Source: GCA-2732755 sp965228265 (GTDB taxonomy: Bacteria; Planctomycetota; Phycisphaerae; Phycisphaerales; UBA1924). From it: 64,000 bases of DNA. The DNA lies in the NCBI GenBank assembly GCA_965228265.1, contig OZ245804.1, forward strand, positions 434,001-498,000, in the 5' to 3' direction. Position numbers and translations under genes: made by a program. A model generated the notes under the pieces. That model searched no databases. It was not told the origin of the DNA and saw only the letters and a program-made list of their open reading frames with translations. This document shows, one piece after another, positions 36,051 to 45,090 of this stretch (the first letter of the stretch is position 1; every line of letters begins with the position of its first letter).

Positions 36051-37334
36051 TCAGCCCGCGCCCTGGCCGCTGAGCTGGTTGGTGTCCTTGCCCTGCTTCT
36101 CCTTCATCTCGCGCGTGATGCGGAAGCGCTGGGGCGTGCCCTGCTCGGTCGTGAGGTTCCGCTCTTCGTACTGGCCGTAGGTCCGGGCGTCTTCCTTCAC
36201 GAAGGGCCTGCGGGGCTGGACACCCGTCATCTCGATGTACGCGACGTAGGTCGGCATGTACTCGTTCAGCCCGTTGTCGCTCAGCATCACGAGCGAAGCG
36301 CGTTCGTCGTCGATCATCGGCCCGAAGGTCGCGGCCTTGAAGGGCAGCTCACGCAGGCCCCCCATCGTGTCGTTGTCGGCGATGAACGTCTTCTTCACAG
36401 GCACAAAGTCCGTACCCGCCTCGAGCCCTTTGAGGCTCTCGACATCAGAGATGTCCGAAGCGCCCTCGAGTTCGACGAGATAGAGCTCGGTGCGAGCCTG
36501 GTGGAAGCGCTTCTTGCTCTCGGGCATCGTGATGTTCTCGACGGCAACGAGCGTGTCGTTGTCGACGGCGACGAGCTCGACGAGACTGCGCTCGGCGTTC
36601 TCGCCGTACTTCGCGTCGGGTGCTTCGAGCGGGTATGCCATCTCATCGAGCTGGTTGGATTTGAAGTAGTCGAGGTGGATCAGCCTTGTGTAGGTTGTCC
36701 CGGTGCCGGGGGTGCACTTGGGGCCGTCCTGCACGAGCGCCTGCTCGTAGCCGGCGATGATCTCCATATTGGGCAGGAGCGCCAGCGATTCGAGCGCGTG
36801 TGCGTGTCTCGGGCCCTGCTTGTCTTCGATGTAGTTCAGGTGGGGCGAGGTGACGAATCCGTCCATGAACGTCGCGCCGGTGCACATCTGGAAGACGCCG
36901 GCCTTGTGTCCCTTGTTGAGCACACCCTCGCTGGTCCAGATGAGGTAGGGCTCGTCGCCGATCGGATCGGGCGGGATAATGCGGACCGCGCCGGGGGAGT
37001 GCCTCCCGGGTTCGTAGATATCGCCGTTGGGGTGGTTCAGTCGCTGGACTTCATCGGAGATGAAGAAGATGTTGCCATACTCGTCGATCTGGATGTCCAT
37101 CGCGAAGAATCGGACGGGCGCCGAGGAGCCGGTGTCGTTGCTGACGACGTACCAGAACTTGGACTGCTGGTCGTAGTCGATGCCGCTGATCCCACCGAAG
37201 ACAAGACCTTCGACGCGCGCGAAGCCGTCGATGTAATCATCCTGGTTGAGCAGGGTCGCCGTGACGTCGGCCTGAGCCGCGGCACCGGAAACGAGCAAGA
37301 GCGAAGCGAGAGAGACGAATCGTGAGCACCGCAT
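36051..37334 (-). CDS. Exported phytase-like (esterase-like) beta-propeller protein 1
   Basis: 427 residues, AGGAGG directly upstream of the start. A signal peptide ends near AAAQA (about residue 21). The start of the mature domain, RVEGLVFGGISGIDYDQQSKFWYVVSND, is typical of the phytase-like (esterase-like activity of phytase) family, with a predicted beta propeller. The end is Gln/Lys/Gly-rich. The gene 44 bases upstream (37379-38470) is a paralogue. Whether it cleaves phosphate esters cannot be told from the sequence. Confidence 0.82.
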   Translation of the reverse strand: MRCSRFVSLASLLLVSGAAAQADVTATLLNQDDYIDGFARVEGLVFGGISGIDYDQQSKFWYVVSNDTGSSAPVRFFAMDIQIDEYGNIFFISDEVQRLNHPNGDIYEPGRHSPGAVRIIPPDPIGDEPYLIWTSEGVLNKGHKAGVFQMCTGATFMDGFVTSPHLNYIEDKQGPRHAHALESLALLPNMEIIAGYEQALVQDGPKCTPGTGTTYTRLIHLDYFKSNQLDEMAYPLEAPDAKYGENAERSLVELVAVDNDTLVAVENITMPESKKRFHQARTELYLVELEGASDISDVESLKGLEAGTDFVPVKKTFIADNDTMGGLRELPFKAATFGPMIDDERASLVMLSDNGLNEYMPTYVAYIEMTGVQPRRPFVKEDARTYGQYEERNLTTEQGTPQRFRITREMKEKQGKDTNQLSGQGAG

Positions 37335-37378
37335 GGGTTCCTCCTGACAGGCCGGCAGAACGCCGGGCCTAAGAGATC

Positions 37379-38470
37379 CTAGTGCGCGCCGAGAAAGTCT
37401 TCTCTCGGCGCGAGCCGATCGGCAGGGACAACCTTCCCTTCGGGGTCCACTATTTCATACAGGACAAATGTCGTGGGAATCCCCGGCGCGAAGTTGTTGT
37501 CGGTGCAGAGGATCAGCGACTGGTTGCCGTTGTCGAGCTTCGGCCCCAGACACATGCCCTCCGCGTTGCCGATGCTGCCGCCCAGATCGGCGAGCAGCGT
37601 TTTTTGTACGCCTTTGAAGTCGCCCGAGTTCAGTGAATCCCGCCCATTCACGTCGGTGGCGTCGCCCAGCTCGACGAGAAAGACCCGGATCGACTGCTTG
37701 GCCGTCATCGTCCAGGAACGCTCCAAGGAGAGCAGCCGACCGTCTGCGAGGCCGACGAGTTCGACCAGACCGTTCTGAGCGCCGGGCTCGCCTTTCATGG
37801 GCGGGTCGAGCGGGTAGGCGTACTCGCGCAAGGGTTCTGATTCGGGCTTGTTCAGATCGAACACGCTGAGCCGCACGTAGGTGTCGCCGTCCTGCATGAG
37901 CGGCTCTTCCGTCGCGGTCATGGCCAGGCGGTCGGCGAGGATGGCGACCGATTCGTACGCCCGGTTGTTCCGCGCGCCCCGGCGTCGGCCGTCGGGCTTC
38001 TGCCACTGAGGCGCGGTCCAGGTGTCCATCCGGGTCGCGCCGGTGCAGATCTCGTACAGCTTGGGTGGGTGGCCCTGTCTGGCGGCCCCCTCGCTCGCCC
38101 AGAGGAGCGTGGGCTCGCCGAAGTAGTCGCGGTGCGGCAGGAAGCGGATCGACTCGCCGTCGTACTGCGCACCCTTCATGAGTTCGCCCGTGCCCCAGCA
38201 CATGGGCATGAGCAGATTGACCTCGACGTTGGTGAGCCGCTCGCCGTTGATCTGCACATCCGCGAGGTAGCCGCGAACCGGGCCGTGGTTGCCCTTGTCA
38301 TCGCTGATCAGGGCCCAGGAGTTCCAGCCGGGCTCGAAGTCGATCCCGCTGATCCCGCCGACCCGCGTCCCGAGCCAGGAGTGGTCCGAGGGCAGATCGA
38401 GTCGGTCGAGCTGCCGGATCTCCGGCTGAGCCACCGCCGCAGCCGCCACTACCATCGCCAGATGCAACAT
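37379..38470 (-). CDS. Exported phytase-like (esterase-like) beta-propeller protein 2
   Basis: 363 residues. ATG 38470 has AGGAG eight bases upstream and gives a short signal peptide (MLHLAMVVAAAAVAQ). It matches its neighbour in the opening GTRVGGISGIDFEPGWNSWALISDD and in the mid-domain ASEGAARQGHPPKLYEICTGATRMD versus TSEGVLNKGHKAGVFQMCTGATFMD. It also ends LFxLCTDN-like and L-x-D-N-N-F. The two genes form a tandem pair, most likely one operon. Role unknown. Confidence 0.82.
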   Translation of the reverse strand: MLHLAMVVAAAAVAQPEIRQLDRLDLPSDHSWLGTRVGGISGIDFEPGWNSWALISDDKGNHGPVRGYLADVQINGERLTNVEVNLLMPMCWGTGELMKGAQYDGESIRFLPHRDYFGEPTLLWASEGAARQGHPPKLYEICTGATRMDTWTAPQWQKPDGRRRGARNNRAYESVAILADRLAMTATEEPLMQDGDTYVRLSVFDLNKPESEPLREYAYPLDPPMKGEPGAQNGLVELVGLADGRLLSLERSWTMTAKQSIRVFLVELGDATDVNGRDSLNSGDFKGVQKTLLADLGGSIGNAEGMCLGPKLDNGNQSLILCTDNNFAPGIPTTFVLYEIVDPEGKVVPADRLAPREDFLGAH

Positions 38471-38570
38471 CGATCGATCTCCTCTTCCACACTCCCCTAC
38501 GTCTGATCTGCTCGCCCGGCTGCCCGGAAGGCACAGAATCCCGTGAAACGGGGTCTGAATCCCCGGATTC

Positions 38571-39674
38571 TCAGACGTTGAACAGGAAGTGGCACACGTC
38601 CGCGTCGCGCATGACGTATTCCTTGCCCTCCAGACGCATCTTCCCGGCTTCCTTGATCGCCTTCTCCGAGCCGAACTGCTCCAGATCACTCACCGAGTAA
38701 ATCTCGGCCCGGATGAAGCCACGCTCGAAGTCGGTATGGATCACGCCCGCAGCCTGGGGCGCCTTAGCGCCCACAGGGACCGTCCACGCCCGGATCTCCT
38801 GAGGCCCCGCGGTATAGAAGCTCTGCACATCGAGCAGGTGGTACGCGCTTCGCGCCAGCTTCGCCAGCGCCGGCTCGTCCATGCCCATGTCCGCCAGCAT
38901 CTCCGCGCGGTCCGCGTCGTCGAGCTCGGCCAGTTCGCTCTCGATCTTCGCGCAGATCGGGACCATCTCCATCCCCTCGGCCTCGGCGTGCGCCCGCACC
39001 TTTGACGCCAGGGGCCCAGTCCCGTTCACGTCCGACTCATCGACGTTCGCGACGTACAGAACCTTCTTGGATGTGATGAGCGTCATCTGCTTGAGCGCCT
39101 TCACCTCGGCCGGGTCTTCGAGGTTCAGCGTCCGCGCGGGCTTGCCATCGGTCAGCAGCGGCTCGAGCTTCTTGAGCACACTCAGCCGAGCCAAGTCTCC
39201 CGGGTCGCGGGCTCTGGCTGCGCGCTCGGCCTTGGGCAGTGCGTTCTCGACCGTCTGCAGGTCAGCCAGGATCAGCTCGGTTGCGATGGTCTCGATGTCA
39301 CGGATCGGGTCGACCGAGCCGTCGACGTGCGTGACGTCCTCGCCGCCCGACTTCTGCTCGAAGCAGCGGACGACCTGGACGATGGCGTCGACCTCGCGGA
39401 TGTGGCTCAGAAACTTGTTGCCCAGCCCCTCGCCTTCGCTGGCGCCGCGAACGATGCCCGCGATGTCAACGAGCCGAAGGGCCGCCGGCACGATCTTCTG
39501 AGAATCGATGTGCTTGCGGATCGTCTCGAGCCTGGGGTCGGGGATGGGCACGACGCCCACGTTGGGCTCGATGGTGGCGAAGGGGTAGTTCGCCGCCAAG
39601 GCCCCGGCCGCGGTCAACGCGTTGAAAAGAGTGCTCTTGCCCACGTTGGGCAGCCCGACAATCCCTGCTTCCAT
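38571..39674 (-). CDS. ychF: Ribosome-binding ATPase YchF
   Basis: 367 residues from ATG 39674; the frame is open for 87 codons upstream but this part is not family-like. YchF is an Obg-family ATPase that binds ribosomes and takes part in stress responses. The P-loop is GLPNVGKST (7-15), the switch segment LVDIAGIVRGASEGEGLGN, and a TGS domain closes the protein (AWTVPVGAKAPQAAGVIHTDFERGFIRAEIY). Length fits the family exactly. Confidence 0.97.
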   Translation of the reverse strand: MEAGIVGLPNVGKSTLFNALTAAGALAANYPFATIEPNVGVVPIPDPRLETIRKHIDSQKIVPAALRLVDIAGIVRGASEGEGLGNKFLSHIREVDAIVQVVRCFEQKSGGEDVTHVDGSVDPIRDIETIATELILADLQTVENALPKAERAARARDPGDLARLSVLKKLEPLLTDGKPARTLNLEDPAEVKALKQMTLITSKKVLYVANVDESDVNGTGPLASKVRAHAEAEGMEMVPICAKIESELAELDDADRAEMLADMGMDEPALAKLARSAYHLLDVQSFYTAGPQEIRAWTVPVGAKAPQAAGVIHTDFERGFIRAEIYSVSDLEQFGSEKAIKEAGKMRLEGKEYVMRDADVCHFLFNV

Positions 39675-39751
39675 CGACCGACTCCAGCCGCCCGGCGTGG
39701 GCGGACTGGAGGGTATGCGCCACAGAGCCTCGATTGGGTGTGCATCGGGCC

Positions 39752-40837
39752 TTACGGACTGACGATCGGCCTGCGGTTCGCATACTGCGGGTAATCGACG
39801 CCCTGGAGCCCATCGCGGGTCTGGTCGTAGTACACCGGGACCCGCTGAGACTGTGAGCCGTAGGGGTCCCAGCCCTTGATGGGCTGACACTGGTAGTACA
39901 CGGACGGCGCATCTGGTTTCGTCGATCCAACCCACGGCTGGTTGGGGTCAAACCCGAAGTCCGACTCCCGGGTAGGCAGCCGCTGAACATGCCCGTCGTA
40001 AAAGGACACGATCGATCGCGCCGTTCGCAGTCCGAAGTACTGCCCATGCGGCCCGGTGTACCGGTCATACTCGTCGAACATCATGACCTTTGCCGAGGGA
40101 ATGGCCACTTCGCTCATCGATCGGCGACCCAGCAGCCCGGGGTCTGTCGGCATCCGCCACAGGGCATTGTTCACGATCCTTGAGACCGTCCTTGGCGGCC
40201 CGAAGTCAGGCGCGTAGTGGGAGGCGCCGATCTGGAACGACGAGCTCAACGCCCAGCGCCACAGATCCTCAAAGCGACTTGCCGTTGTGGGCGGACGATA
40301 AGCCCCGCCCTGCGGGTCCAGCAGGTATGACTCCGGATCCGCGACCCACGCGTTCCGGTGTGCGTCAGCTTGCGAGATGAACACCTCCGACGGCAACGGC
40401 TCACCCACGTAGTACGCGAGCACGAGATGGCTGTATCTCACATACGGCGTGAAATCCGTCGCTGCCAGACTCGGCGTCGGCTGGATCAGACGCAGATCCG
40501 TGAGCTGCGAGACCAGATCCAGATGCTGCAGCACCGCAGCGTGCTGATCATCACCGCCACTGGTCCCGGGCAATTGAGCACAAGCCGCGGCGAGCTGCGC
40601 ATTGGGCGTCACCGGCACCTCGCCCGGACGCCACGAGAACGTAAAGAGCCGATCCTGAAAGTCCGCAGAATAGATCGCCGACGCCTGACCGATCAGCCGG
40701 AGCCGTGACACATCGCCTCGGACCGAGGCCTGCCTGCGATTCCGCTCGATCGCCAGCAAACACAACGCCAGCAACACCGCCGCGATCGCGATGACCACGA
40801 CGAGTTCCACCATTGCGAACGCCCGTGAGCGCGCCAT
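39752..40837 (-). CDS. Pseudopilin-like protein, tandem paralogue A
   Basis: 361 residues from ATG 40837, with GGAGGG upstream. The N-terminus MARSRAFAMVELVVVIAIAAVLLALC is a prepilin helix with Glu at +5, but the residue before the cleavage point is Ala, not Gly. The globular part opens with RLRLIGQASAIYSADFQDRLFTFSW and ends YYDQTRDGLQGVDYPQ; the same ends occur in paralogues B and C. Last gene of a three-gene unit on this strand. No pilus assembly genes lie nearby. It could be a surface protein handled by a general type II or type IV machinery; this is inference. Confidence 0.83.
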   Translation of the reverse strand: MARSRAFAMVELVVVIAIAAVLLALCLLAIERNRRQASVRGDVSRLRLIGQASAIYSADFQDRLFTFSWRPGEVPVTPNAQLAAACAQLPGTSGGDDQHAAVLQHLDLVSQLTDLRLIQPTPSLAATDFTPYVRYSHLVLAYYVGEPLPSEVFISQADAHRNAWVADPESYLLDPQGGAYRPPTTASRFEDLWRWALSSSFQIGASHYAPDFGPPRTVSRIVNNALWRMPTDPGLLGRRSMSEVAIPSAKVMMFDEYDRYTGPHGQYFGLRTARSIVSFYDGHVQRLPTRESDFGFDPNQPWVGSTKPDAPSVYYQCQPIKGWDPYGSQSQRVPVYYDQTRDGLQGVDYPQYANRRPIVSP

Positions 40838-40970
40838 GTGTTGCCCTCCGATACCAGTTGCGAACGCGGCCCGCATGAACACAAGCCAGATCAAGGGTCA
40901 GACGCACGGAGCCCGGTCCGGTTCCGACTGCGATCGAGAAATCACAGCCCCGCCCCGCTTACTTGCCCGG
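40728..40970. repeat. Long direct repeat, copy 1 (pseudopilin 5' end plus intergenic region)
   Basis: About 240 bases covering the first codons of paralogue A, its ribosome site and the intergenic region up to the end of paralogue B. It is almost identical to 41893-42135, with only a handful of substitutions and one single-base indel. A recent duplication or gene conversion is the simplest explanation. Confidence 0.85.
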
Positions 40971-42002
40971 AAAATCCACCCCCTGCAGCCCGTCGCGGGT
41001 CTGGTCGAAGTAGACCGGCACAATCGTCCTGAGCGAGCCGGGTGAGTCCCATCGCTTGCTCGGCCTATAGAAATATGTCGGTGCGTGCGTGTTCGAGGGC
41101 AGATTCGGGTTGAATCCCTTGTTCGCGCTCCCGGTCAGGACCCGCTCGGCGTGGCCGTCGTAGAAATTCACCAAGGTGCTTGCGCCGGGCAACGCAAAGT
41201 ACTGCTTGGTTGGCCCTGAGTAGCGGTCGTAATCGTCATACATCATCACCTTCATCGACGGGTGCGCGACCTCTGTCATCTGGCGGCGCGCGAGCACACC
41301 GGGTTGTGTCGGCATGAAATATATGCTTTGATGCGTAATACTCCTCCCCACAGTATTCGGCGGCGCGGAATCATTCGAAAAGTGCGACGGCCCCAGTGAG
41401 AAAGTAGAACTGAAAGGCCAACGCCACTGATCACGAAAGTCCGGCGATGCATTGGGAGACGGGTACGGCGACCCGTGTGGATCCAGGAGGTACTCCTCCG
41501 TGTTCTCGATCCAGTAGTTCCTGCTCGCATCCGCGTGCGAAACGAACACCTCTGAGGGCACGCCCTCGCCCATGTGATACGCGAGCACCAGATGGCTGAA
41601 AAGAAAGTACGGCGCATGCGCCTGCGGCGTCATCGTGATCGTCGGCTGGATGAGCCGGTAGTCAGACATCTGCGTCACCAGATCAAGCTGCTGGTACAAC
41701 GCCGCCCGCGTGTCATCCTGGCCAGAGTTCCCGAGCAGCTGAGCACACGACGCGGCGAGCTGCGCATTGGGCGTCACCGGCACCTCGCCCGGACGCCACG
41801 AAAACGTAAAGAGCCGATCCTGAAAGTCAGTTGAATAGACCGCCGACGCCTGGCTGATCAGCCGGAGCCGCGCCAGGTCACCCTTGATCGAGGCCTGCCT
41901 GCGATTCCGCTCGATCGCCGGCAAACACAACGCCAGCAGCACCGCCGCGATCGCGATGACCACGACGAGTTCCACCAATGCGAACGCCCGTGAGCGCGCC
42001 AT
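40959..42002 (-). CDS. Pseudopilin-like protein, tandem paralogue B
   Basis: 347 residues from ATG 42002, the same ribosome site as paralogue A. The first 90 residues (MARSRAFALVELVVVIAIAAV, RLRLISQASAVYSTDFQDRL) are almost identical to paralogue A, while the middle is far more different. That split shows a recent exchange of the 5' end. The end (FDQTRDGLQGVDFPGK) is also shared. It is 120 bases upstream of paralogue A in the transcription order. Confidence 0.83.
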   Translation of the reverse strand: MARSRAFALVELVVVIAIAAVLLALCLPAIERNRRQASIKGDLARLRLISQASAVYSTDFQDRLFTFSWRPGEVPVTPNAQLAASCAQLLGNSGQDDTRAALYQQLDLVTQMSDYRLIQPTITMTPQAHAPYFLFSHLVLAYHMGEGVPSEVFVSHADASRNYWIENTEEYLLDPHGSPYPSPNASPDFRDQWRWPFSSTFSLGPSHFSNDSAPPNTVGRSITHQSIYFMPTQPGVLARRQMTEVAHPSMKVMMYDDYDRYSGPTKQYFALPGASTLVNFYDGHAERVLTGSANKGFNPNLPSNTHAPTYFYRPSKRWDSPGSLRTIVPVYFDQTRDGLQGVDFPGK

Positions 42003-42135
42003 GTGTTGCCCTCCGATACCAGTTGCCAGCGCGGCCCGCATGAACACAAGACAGATCAAGGGTCAGACGCACGGAGCCCGGTCCGGTTCCGACTGCGATC
42101 GAGAAATCACAGCCCGCCCCGCTTACTTGCCCGGG
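41893..42135. repeat. Long direct repeat, copy 2 (pseudopilin 5' end plus intergenic region)
   Basis: Second copy of the repeat at 40728-40970, offset by 1165 bases. It covers the start of paralogue B and the intergenic region up to the end of paralogue C. The conservation extends into the non-coding spacer, which selection on the protein cannot explain. Confidence 0.85.
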
Positions 42136-43205
42136 TAATCGATCCCCTGGAGTCCGCCGCGTGTCTGGTCGTAACGCACGGGCACGAGCGTGTTGACGGC
42201 TCCCATCGGATCCCAGCCCGCGACCGGCTGGTAAGTGTACTGGGCCGAGGGCTCGTCGGGCGTGTCGGCACCGAAGTCCGGGTTGTTGGGCCAGAAGCCG
42301 TAGTTCGCGTCCGCCGTTGCCTTCCGAGCCGCGTGCCCGTCGTAGAAGTTCATGATCGAGGACGAGGATTCAAGACCGAAGTACTCCCGCCCCTTGGCGT
42401 TGTAGCGGTCATACAGGTCAAACATCATCACCTTCATCGACGGATACGCGACCTCAATCGCGTTCCTTTTGCCGAGCACACCGGGTTGGTTGGGCATCAC
42501 CCACTGGTCTTGACTCGCCGAAGTGCGAGAAGCAGTCATTGGCAGTTTAGCGCCCCCCTGTGTACTCCCGGTGTCGTTCGCGTAGTGCGACGGCCCGGCC
42601 ATGTATGACGAGCTGAATGCCCAGCGCCAGAGGTGAACGAAATTGGTGCTCGACGAGGGAGGCCTGGCCGGTGACGAGGCGGGATCATCCAGGTACTCAT
42701 CGATATTGTTGAGCCAGTAGGTGCGGTGTTTGTCGCCGCGCGAGATGAATAAATCTGACGGCAACGATTCACCCATGAAACGCGTGAGCACGAAGTGGTT
42801 GTAGAGCGGGTATGGCGTGAAGCCCGATCCAACGTTGTGCAGTCTTGGCGCGAGCCGCTCGTCCTTGAAGCCGTACGTCACGAGATCGAGTTGTTGGATC
42901 GCACCGGCTCGCAAGATCCCACTGGAGCTGTTTGGATTGAGAACCGCACACGCCAACGCCAGCTCCGCGTTGGGCGTCACCGGCACCTGCCCGGCCTCCC
43001 AAGAAAACGTGAACAGCCTGCCCGCGTTGGCGCCCGAGTACATCGCCGAGGCCTGACCGATCAGCCGCATGTTGCCGAGGTCCGCCTTGATCGACGCCTG
43101 TCGCCGCTGCTCCTGGATCGTCGGCAGGCACACCGCCAGCAGCACCGCCGCCAGACACACCACCACCAACACCTCAACCAACGCGAACGCCCGTCTCTCT
43201 GTCAT
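42123..43205 (-). CDS. Pseudopilin-like protein, tandem paralogue C
   Basis: 360 residues from ATG 43205. The N-terminus MTERRAFALVEVLVVVCLAAVLLAV again has Ala before the cleavage point and Glu at +5. RLIGQASAMYSGANAGRLFTFSW and the ending YDQTRGGLQGIDYPGK match paralogues A and B, but the 5' end is clearly more diverged. It is the first gene of the unit. tRNA-Arg lies upstream on the other strand. Confidence 0.83.
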   Translation of the reverse strand: MTERRAFALVEVLVVVCLAAVLLAVCLPTIQEQRRQASIKADLGNMRLIGQASAMYSGANAGRLFTFSWEAGQVPVTPNAELALACAVLNPNSSSGILRAGAIQQLDLVTYGFKDERLAPRLHNVGSGFTPYPLYNHFVLTRFMGESLPSDLFISRGDKHRTYWLNNIDEYLDDPASSPARPPSSSTNFVHLWRWAFSSSYMAGPSHYANDTGSTQGGAKLPMTASRTSASQDQWVMPNQPGVLGKRNAIEVAYPSMKVMMFDLYDRYNAKGREYFGLESSSSIMNFYDGHAARKATADANYGFWPNNPDFGADTPDEPSAQYTYQPVAGWDPMGAVNTLVPVRYDQTRGGLQGIDYPGK

Positions 43206-43327
43206 CTGGTCTTCTCCCGCCTGCCGGACGCGACCGCGCCCTGTCAGATTGTGGGTGAGACGCCAAAGCTCGGCCTCGGTTCCAAAGTGCGTGCCCACCG
43301 AGACCAATGTACCTACGATCGGGGCGT

Positions 43328-43405
<78 letters not shown>

Positions 43406-43636
43406 CTTCCGCACCCTCCACCCGCACCTATTGCCTCAGAACGAGGCCCGCAGACAAATTTCCAGCCTCTCATCCGTTTGGGTCTTGCTTTGGATCGGGC
43501 GATCCGTGATGATGCACCTCAACAGGGGAAGTCGCGTCGGGGCAACACCCGAATCGGACGGTCCGGTAATCATCGGCCTCCCGCGTCCAAACCTGGCGGC
43601 GTCCTTCGGGCCTGCCGTTTGTATCGAGGTGCAGGT

Positions 43637-44128
43637 ATGCAAGACCTGCGGGCCTTGGGAAAGAGAGTGGCCGGAGTCATGCCCGGCCCAGAGTGCTCCG
43701 GTTCGGAGTGCGCTGGTGGTGCAGTGGGATCGCGCAGGGCCGCAACCCTCGCGATGACAGCCATCGTTCTTTTCATGACAAGCCAGCTCGGCGGCTGCGC
43801 GACCAAGGTCGCCGCGCGCCAGCGTCCCCCCACCCTCGGGCCCGCTGGCAACACCTGGGAACTCGTCTTCGAATCCCCCTCGGCCAGCGCCACCAGCTAC
43901 GCTCACGCCGACCGCCCCGAGATGACCCGGCGCAACGACTCAATGAACATCATGAGTAGCGCCCCCACCCTCGCCACCGACCGCTGGCCCGAGGACCCGA
44001 GGCCCAGCCTGCGCTACGACCGGCGGATCTATCTGCCACGCGACGCCCGGAGCTACCAGTACTACGACAGCTCATACCGCAGCACGTACGGACGCACCGA
44101 CCGAGTCAGGTATTGGAACACCCGTTAA
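43637..44128 (+). CDS. Putative lipoprotein, Tyr/Arg-rich
   Basis: 163 residues from ATG 43637, where GAGGTGCAGG lies directly upstream; other in-frame starts are 43478 and 43754. A hydrophobic segment ends in the lipobox-like LGGC (Cys54 from this start; Cys16 if translation begins at 43754), so it is probably lipid-anchored. The mature part is polar, Arg/Tyr/Ser-rich and ends in a Tyr-rich tail (YQYYDSSYRSTYGRTDR). I do not recognise the family. The tail may be extracellular and structural. Followed by copy 3 of the palindromic element. Confidence 0.6.
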   Translation: MQDLRALGKRVAGVMPGPECSGSECAGGAVGSRRAATLAMTAIVLFMTSQLGGCATKVAARQRPPTLGPAGNTWELVFESPSASATSYAHADRPEMTRRNDSMNIMSSAPTLATDRWPEDPRPSLRYDRRIYLPRDARSYQYYDSSYRSTYGRTDRVRYWNTR

Positions 44129-44148
44129 GCATGCAAGCACTCCATAAG

Positions 44149-44236
44149 GGGTGCCACGGCTTGTCCCGAAGGGCAAGCCGTGCCCTGGGTGGTCTCTGTA
44201 TCACGGCTTGCAGAAGACAGACAAGCCGTGGCACCC
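44149..44236. repeat. Intergenic double-hairpin palindrome, copy 3
   Basis: 88 bases. The outer arms GGGTGCCACGGCTTG and CAAGCCGTGGCACCC are a perfect 15-base inverted repeat. Inside, CACGGCTTG pairs with CAAGCCGTG twice, giving two hairpins with the same stem; in copies 1 and 2 the second stem is instead GGGTTG/CAACCC. Pairing is kept although bases differ. It lies between the convergent lipoprotein and methyltransferase genes. Confidence 0.88.
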
Positions 44237-44250
44237 CTGAATGAGCTGGC

Positions 44251-44937
44251 TTACTGCTTGATGAGTTCCATCATGATGTTGCACACCTGCATCGTGGCGC
44301 GCTGCTCGTCCATGCCCTTGACGAGTCGGCGGGTGTAGGAAAGCTGGTGATCGGAGTTGCTCACGTAATCCGTGTGGAAGCGCGTCTTCTCTCCGATGAC
44401 GGGTTCTTTCGCCCATGCCAGGCGCAATTCCGGGTTCATCGCCGAGGACCTGTACGCGTCGATCCGGGTCATGACCGTGGGCTCGTCGTAGAGATAGATG
44501 TCGATCGCGTGGAGCATCCGCCCGCCGGGTTTGAGCAGGCGAGCCATATCCGCAAAGCACTCCCCCACCATCTCATCTGGCACGTGCTCGATGACTGAGA
44601 TCGAGAAGACCACATCGAACGAGCCGTCTTCGAGCGATTCATCGAACTCGCCCATGTACGAGCGGACCGTCCGGACACCCTCGATGCCGGGGTCCTTTTT
44701 CGGCCCCTTGCCGAAGCCCTCGAGCTTGTCGATATTGACGCAGGTGTTGTTCGGGGCCAGGTGGCGAAGCAGCCTCGAATCCCCGCCACCGATCTCTGCG
44801 ATGGTCAGGCCCTTGCTCTCGCCCAGCTCGGCCATGATCCAGGCGTCCTGCACGCTCTTGAGGTTGCGGGCCTTCGTATCCACGAAGCCGGCGTCCCACC
44901 ACTCGAACATCTGACGCTTGCGGGTGAAGTCGAACAC
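44251..44937 (-). CDS. Class I SAM-dependent methyltransferase
   Basis: 228 residues from GTG 44937, with GGGGGG seven bases upstream. An ATG at 45066 would add 43 residues but leaves only 24 bases before murA and no room for the murA promoter. AdoMet motif I is IAEIGGGDSRLL; FDVVFSISVIEHVPDEMVGECF and LLKPGGRMLHAIDIY are the following family motifs (methyltransferase type 11). The substrate is unknown. Convergent with the lipoprotein and divergent from murA. Confidence 0.82.
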   Translation of the reverse strand: MFDFTRKRQMFEWWDAGFVDTKARNLKSVQDAWIMAELGESKGLTIAEIGGGDSRLLRHLAPNNTCVNIDKLEGFGKGPKKDPGIEGVRTVRSYMGEFDESLEDGSFDVVFSISVIEHVPDEMVGECFADMARLLKPGGRMLHAIDIYLYDEPTVMTRIDAYRSSAMNPELRLAWAKEPVIGEKTRFHTDYVSNSDHQLSYTRRLVKGMDEQRATMQVCNIMMELIKQ

Positions 44938-45090
44938 GCCGGTACCCCCCTGCCGAGCCGCATGCCTGGCACAATCGTAAATCGCCCCCGAATCGGGACG
45001 ACAGCAGCCCATTCCGGGCGAGTAGTATGTTAGCGCCGGGCCCAATGGAGTGCCCACGAAAGACATCTTCGCACCAGGGAGGGTGGCGAA

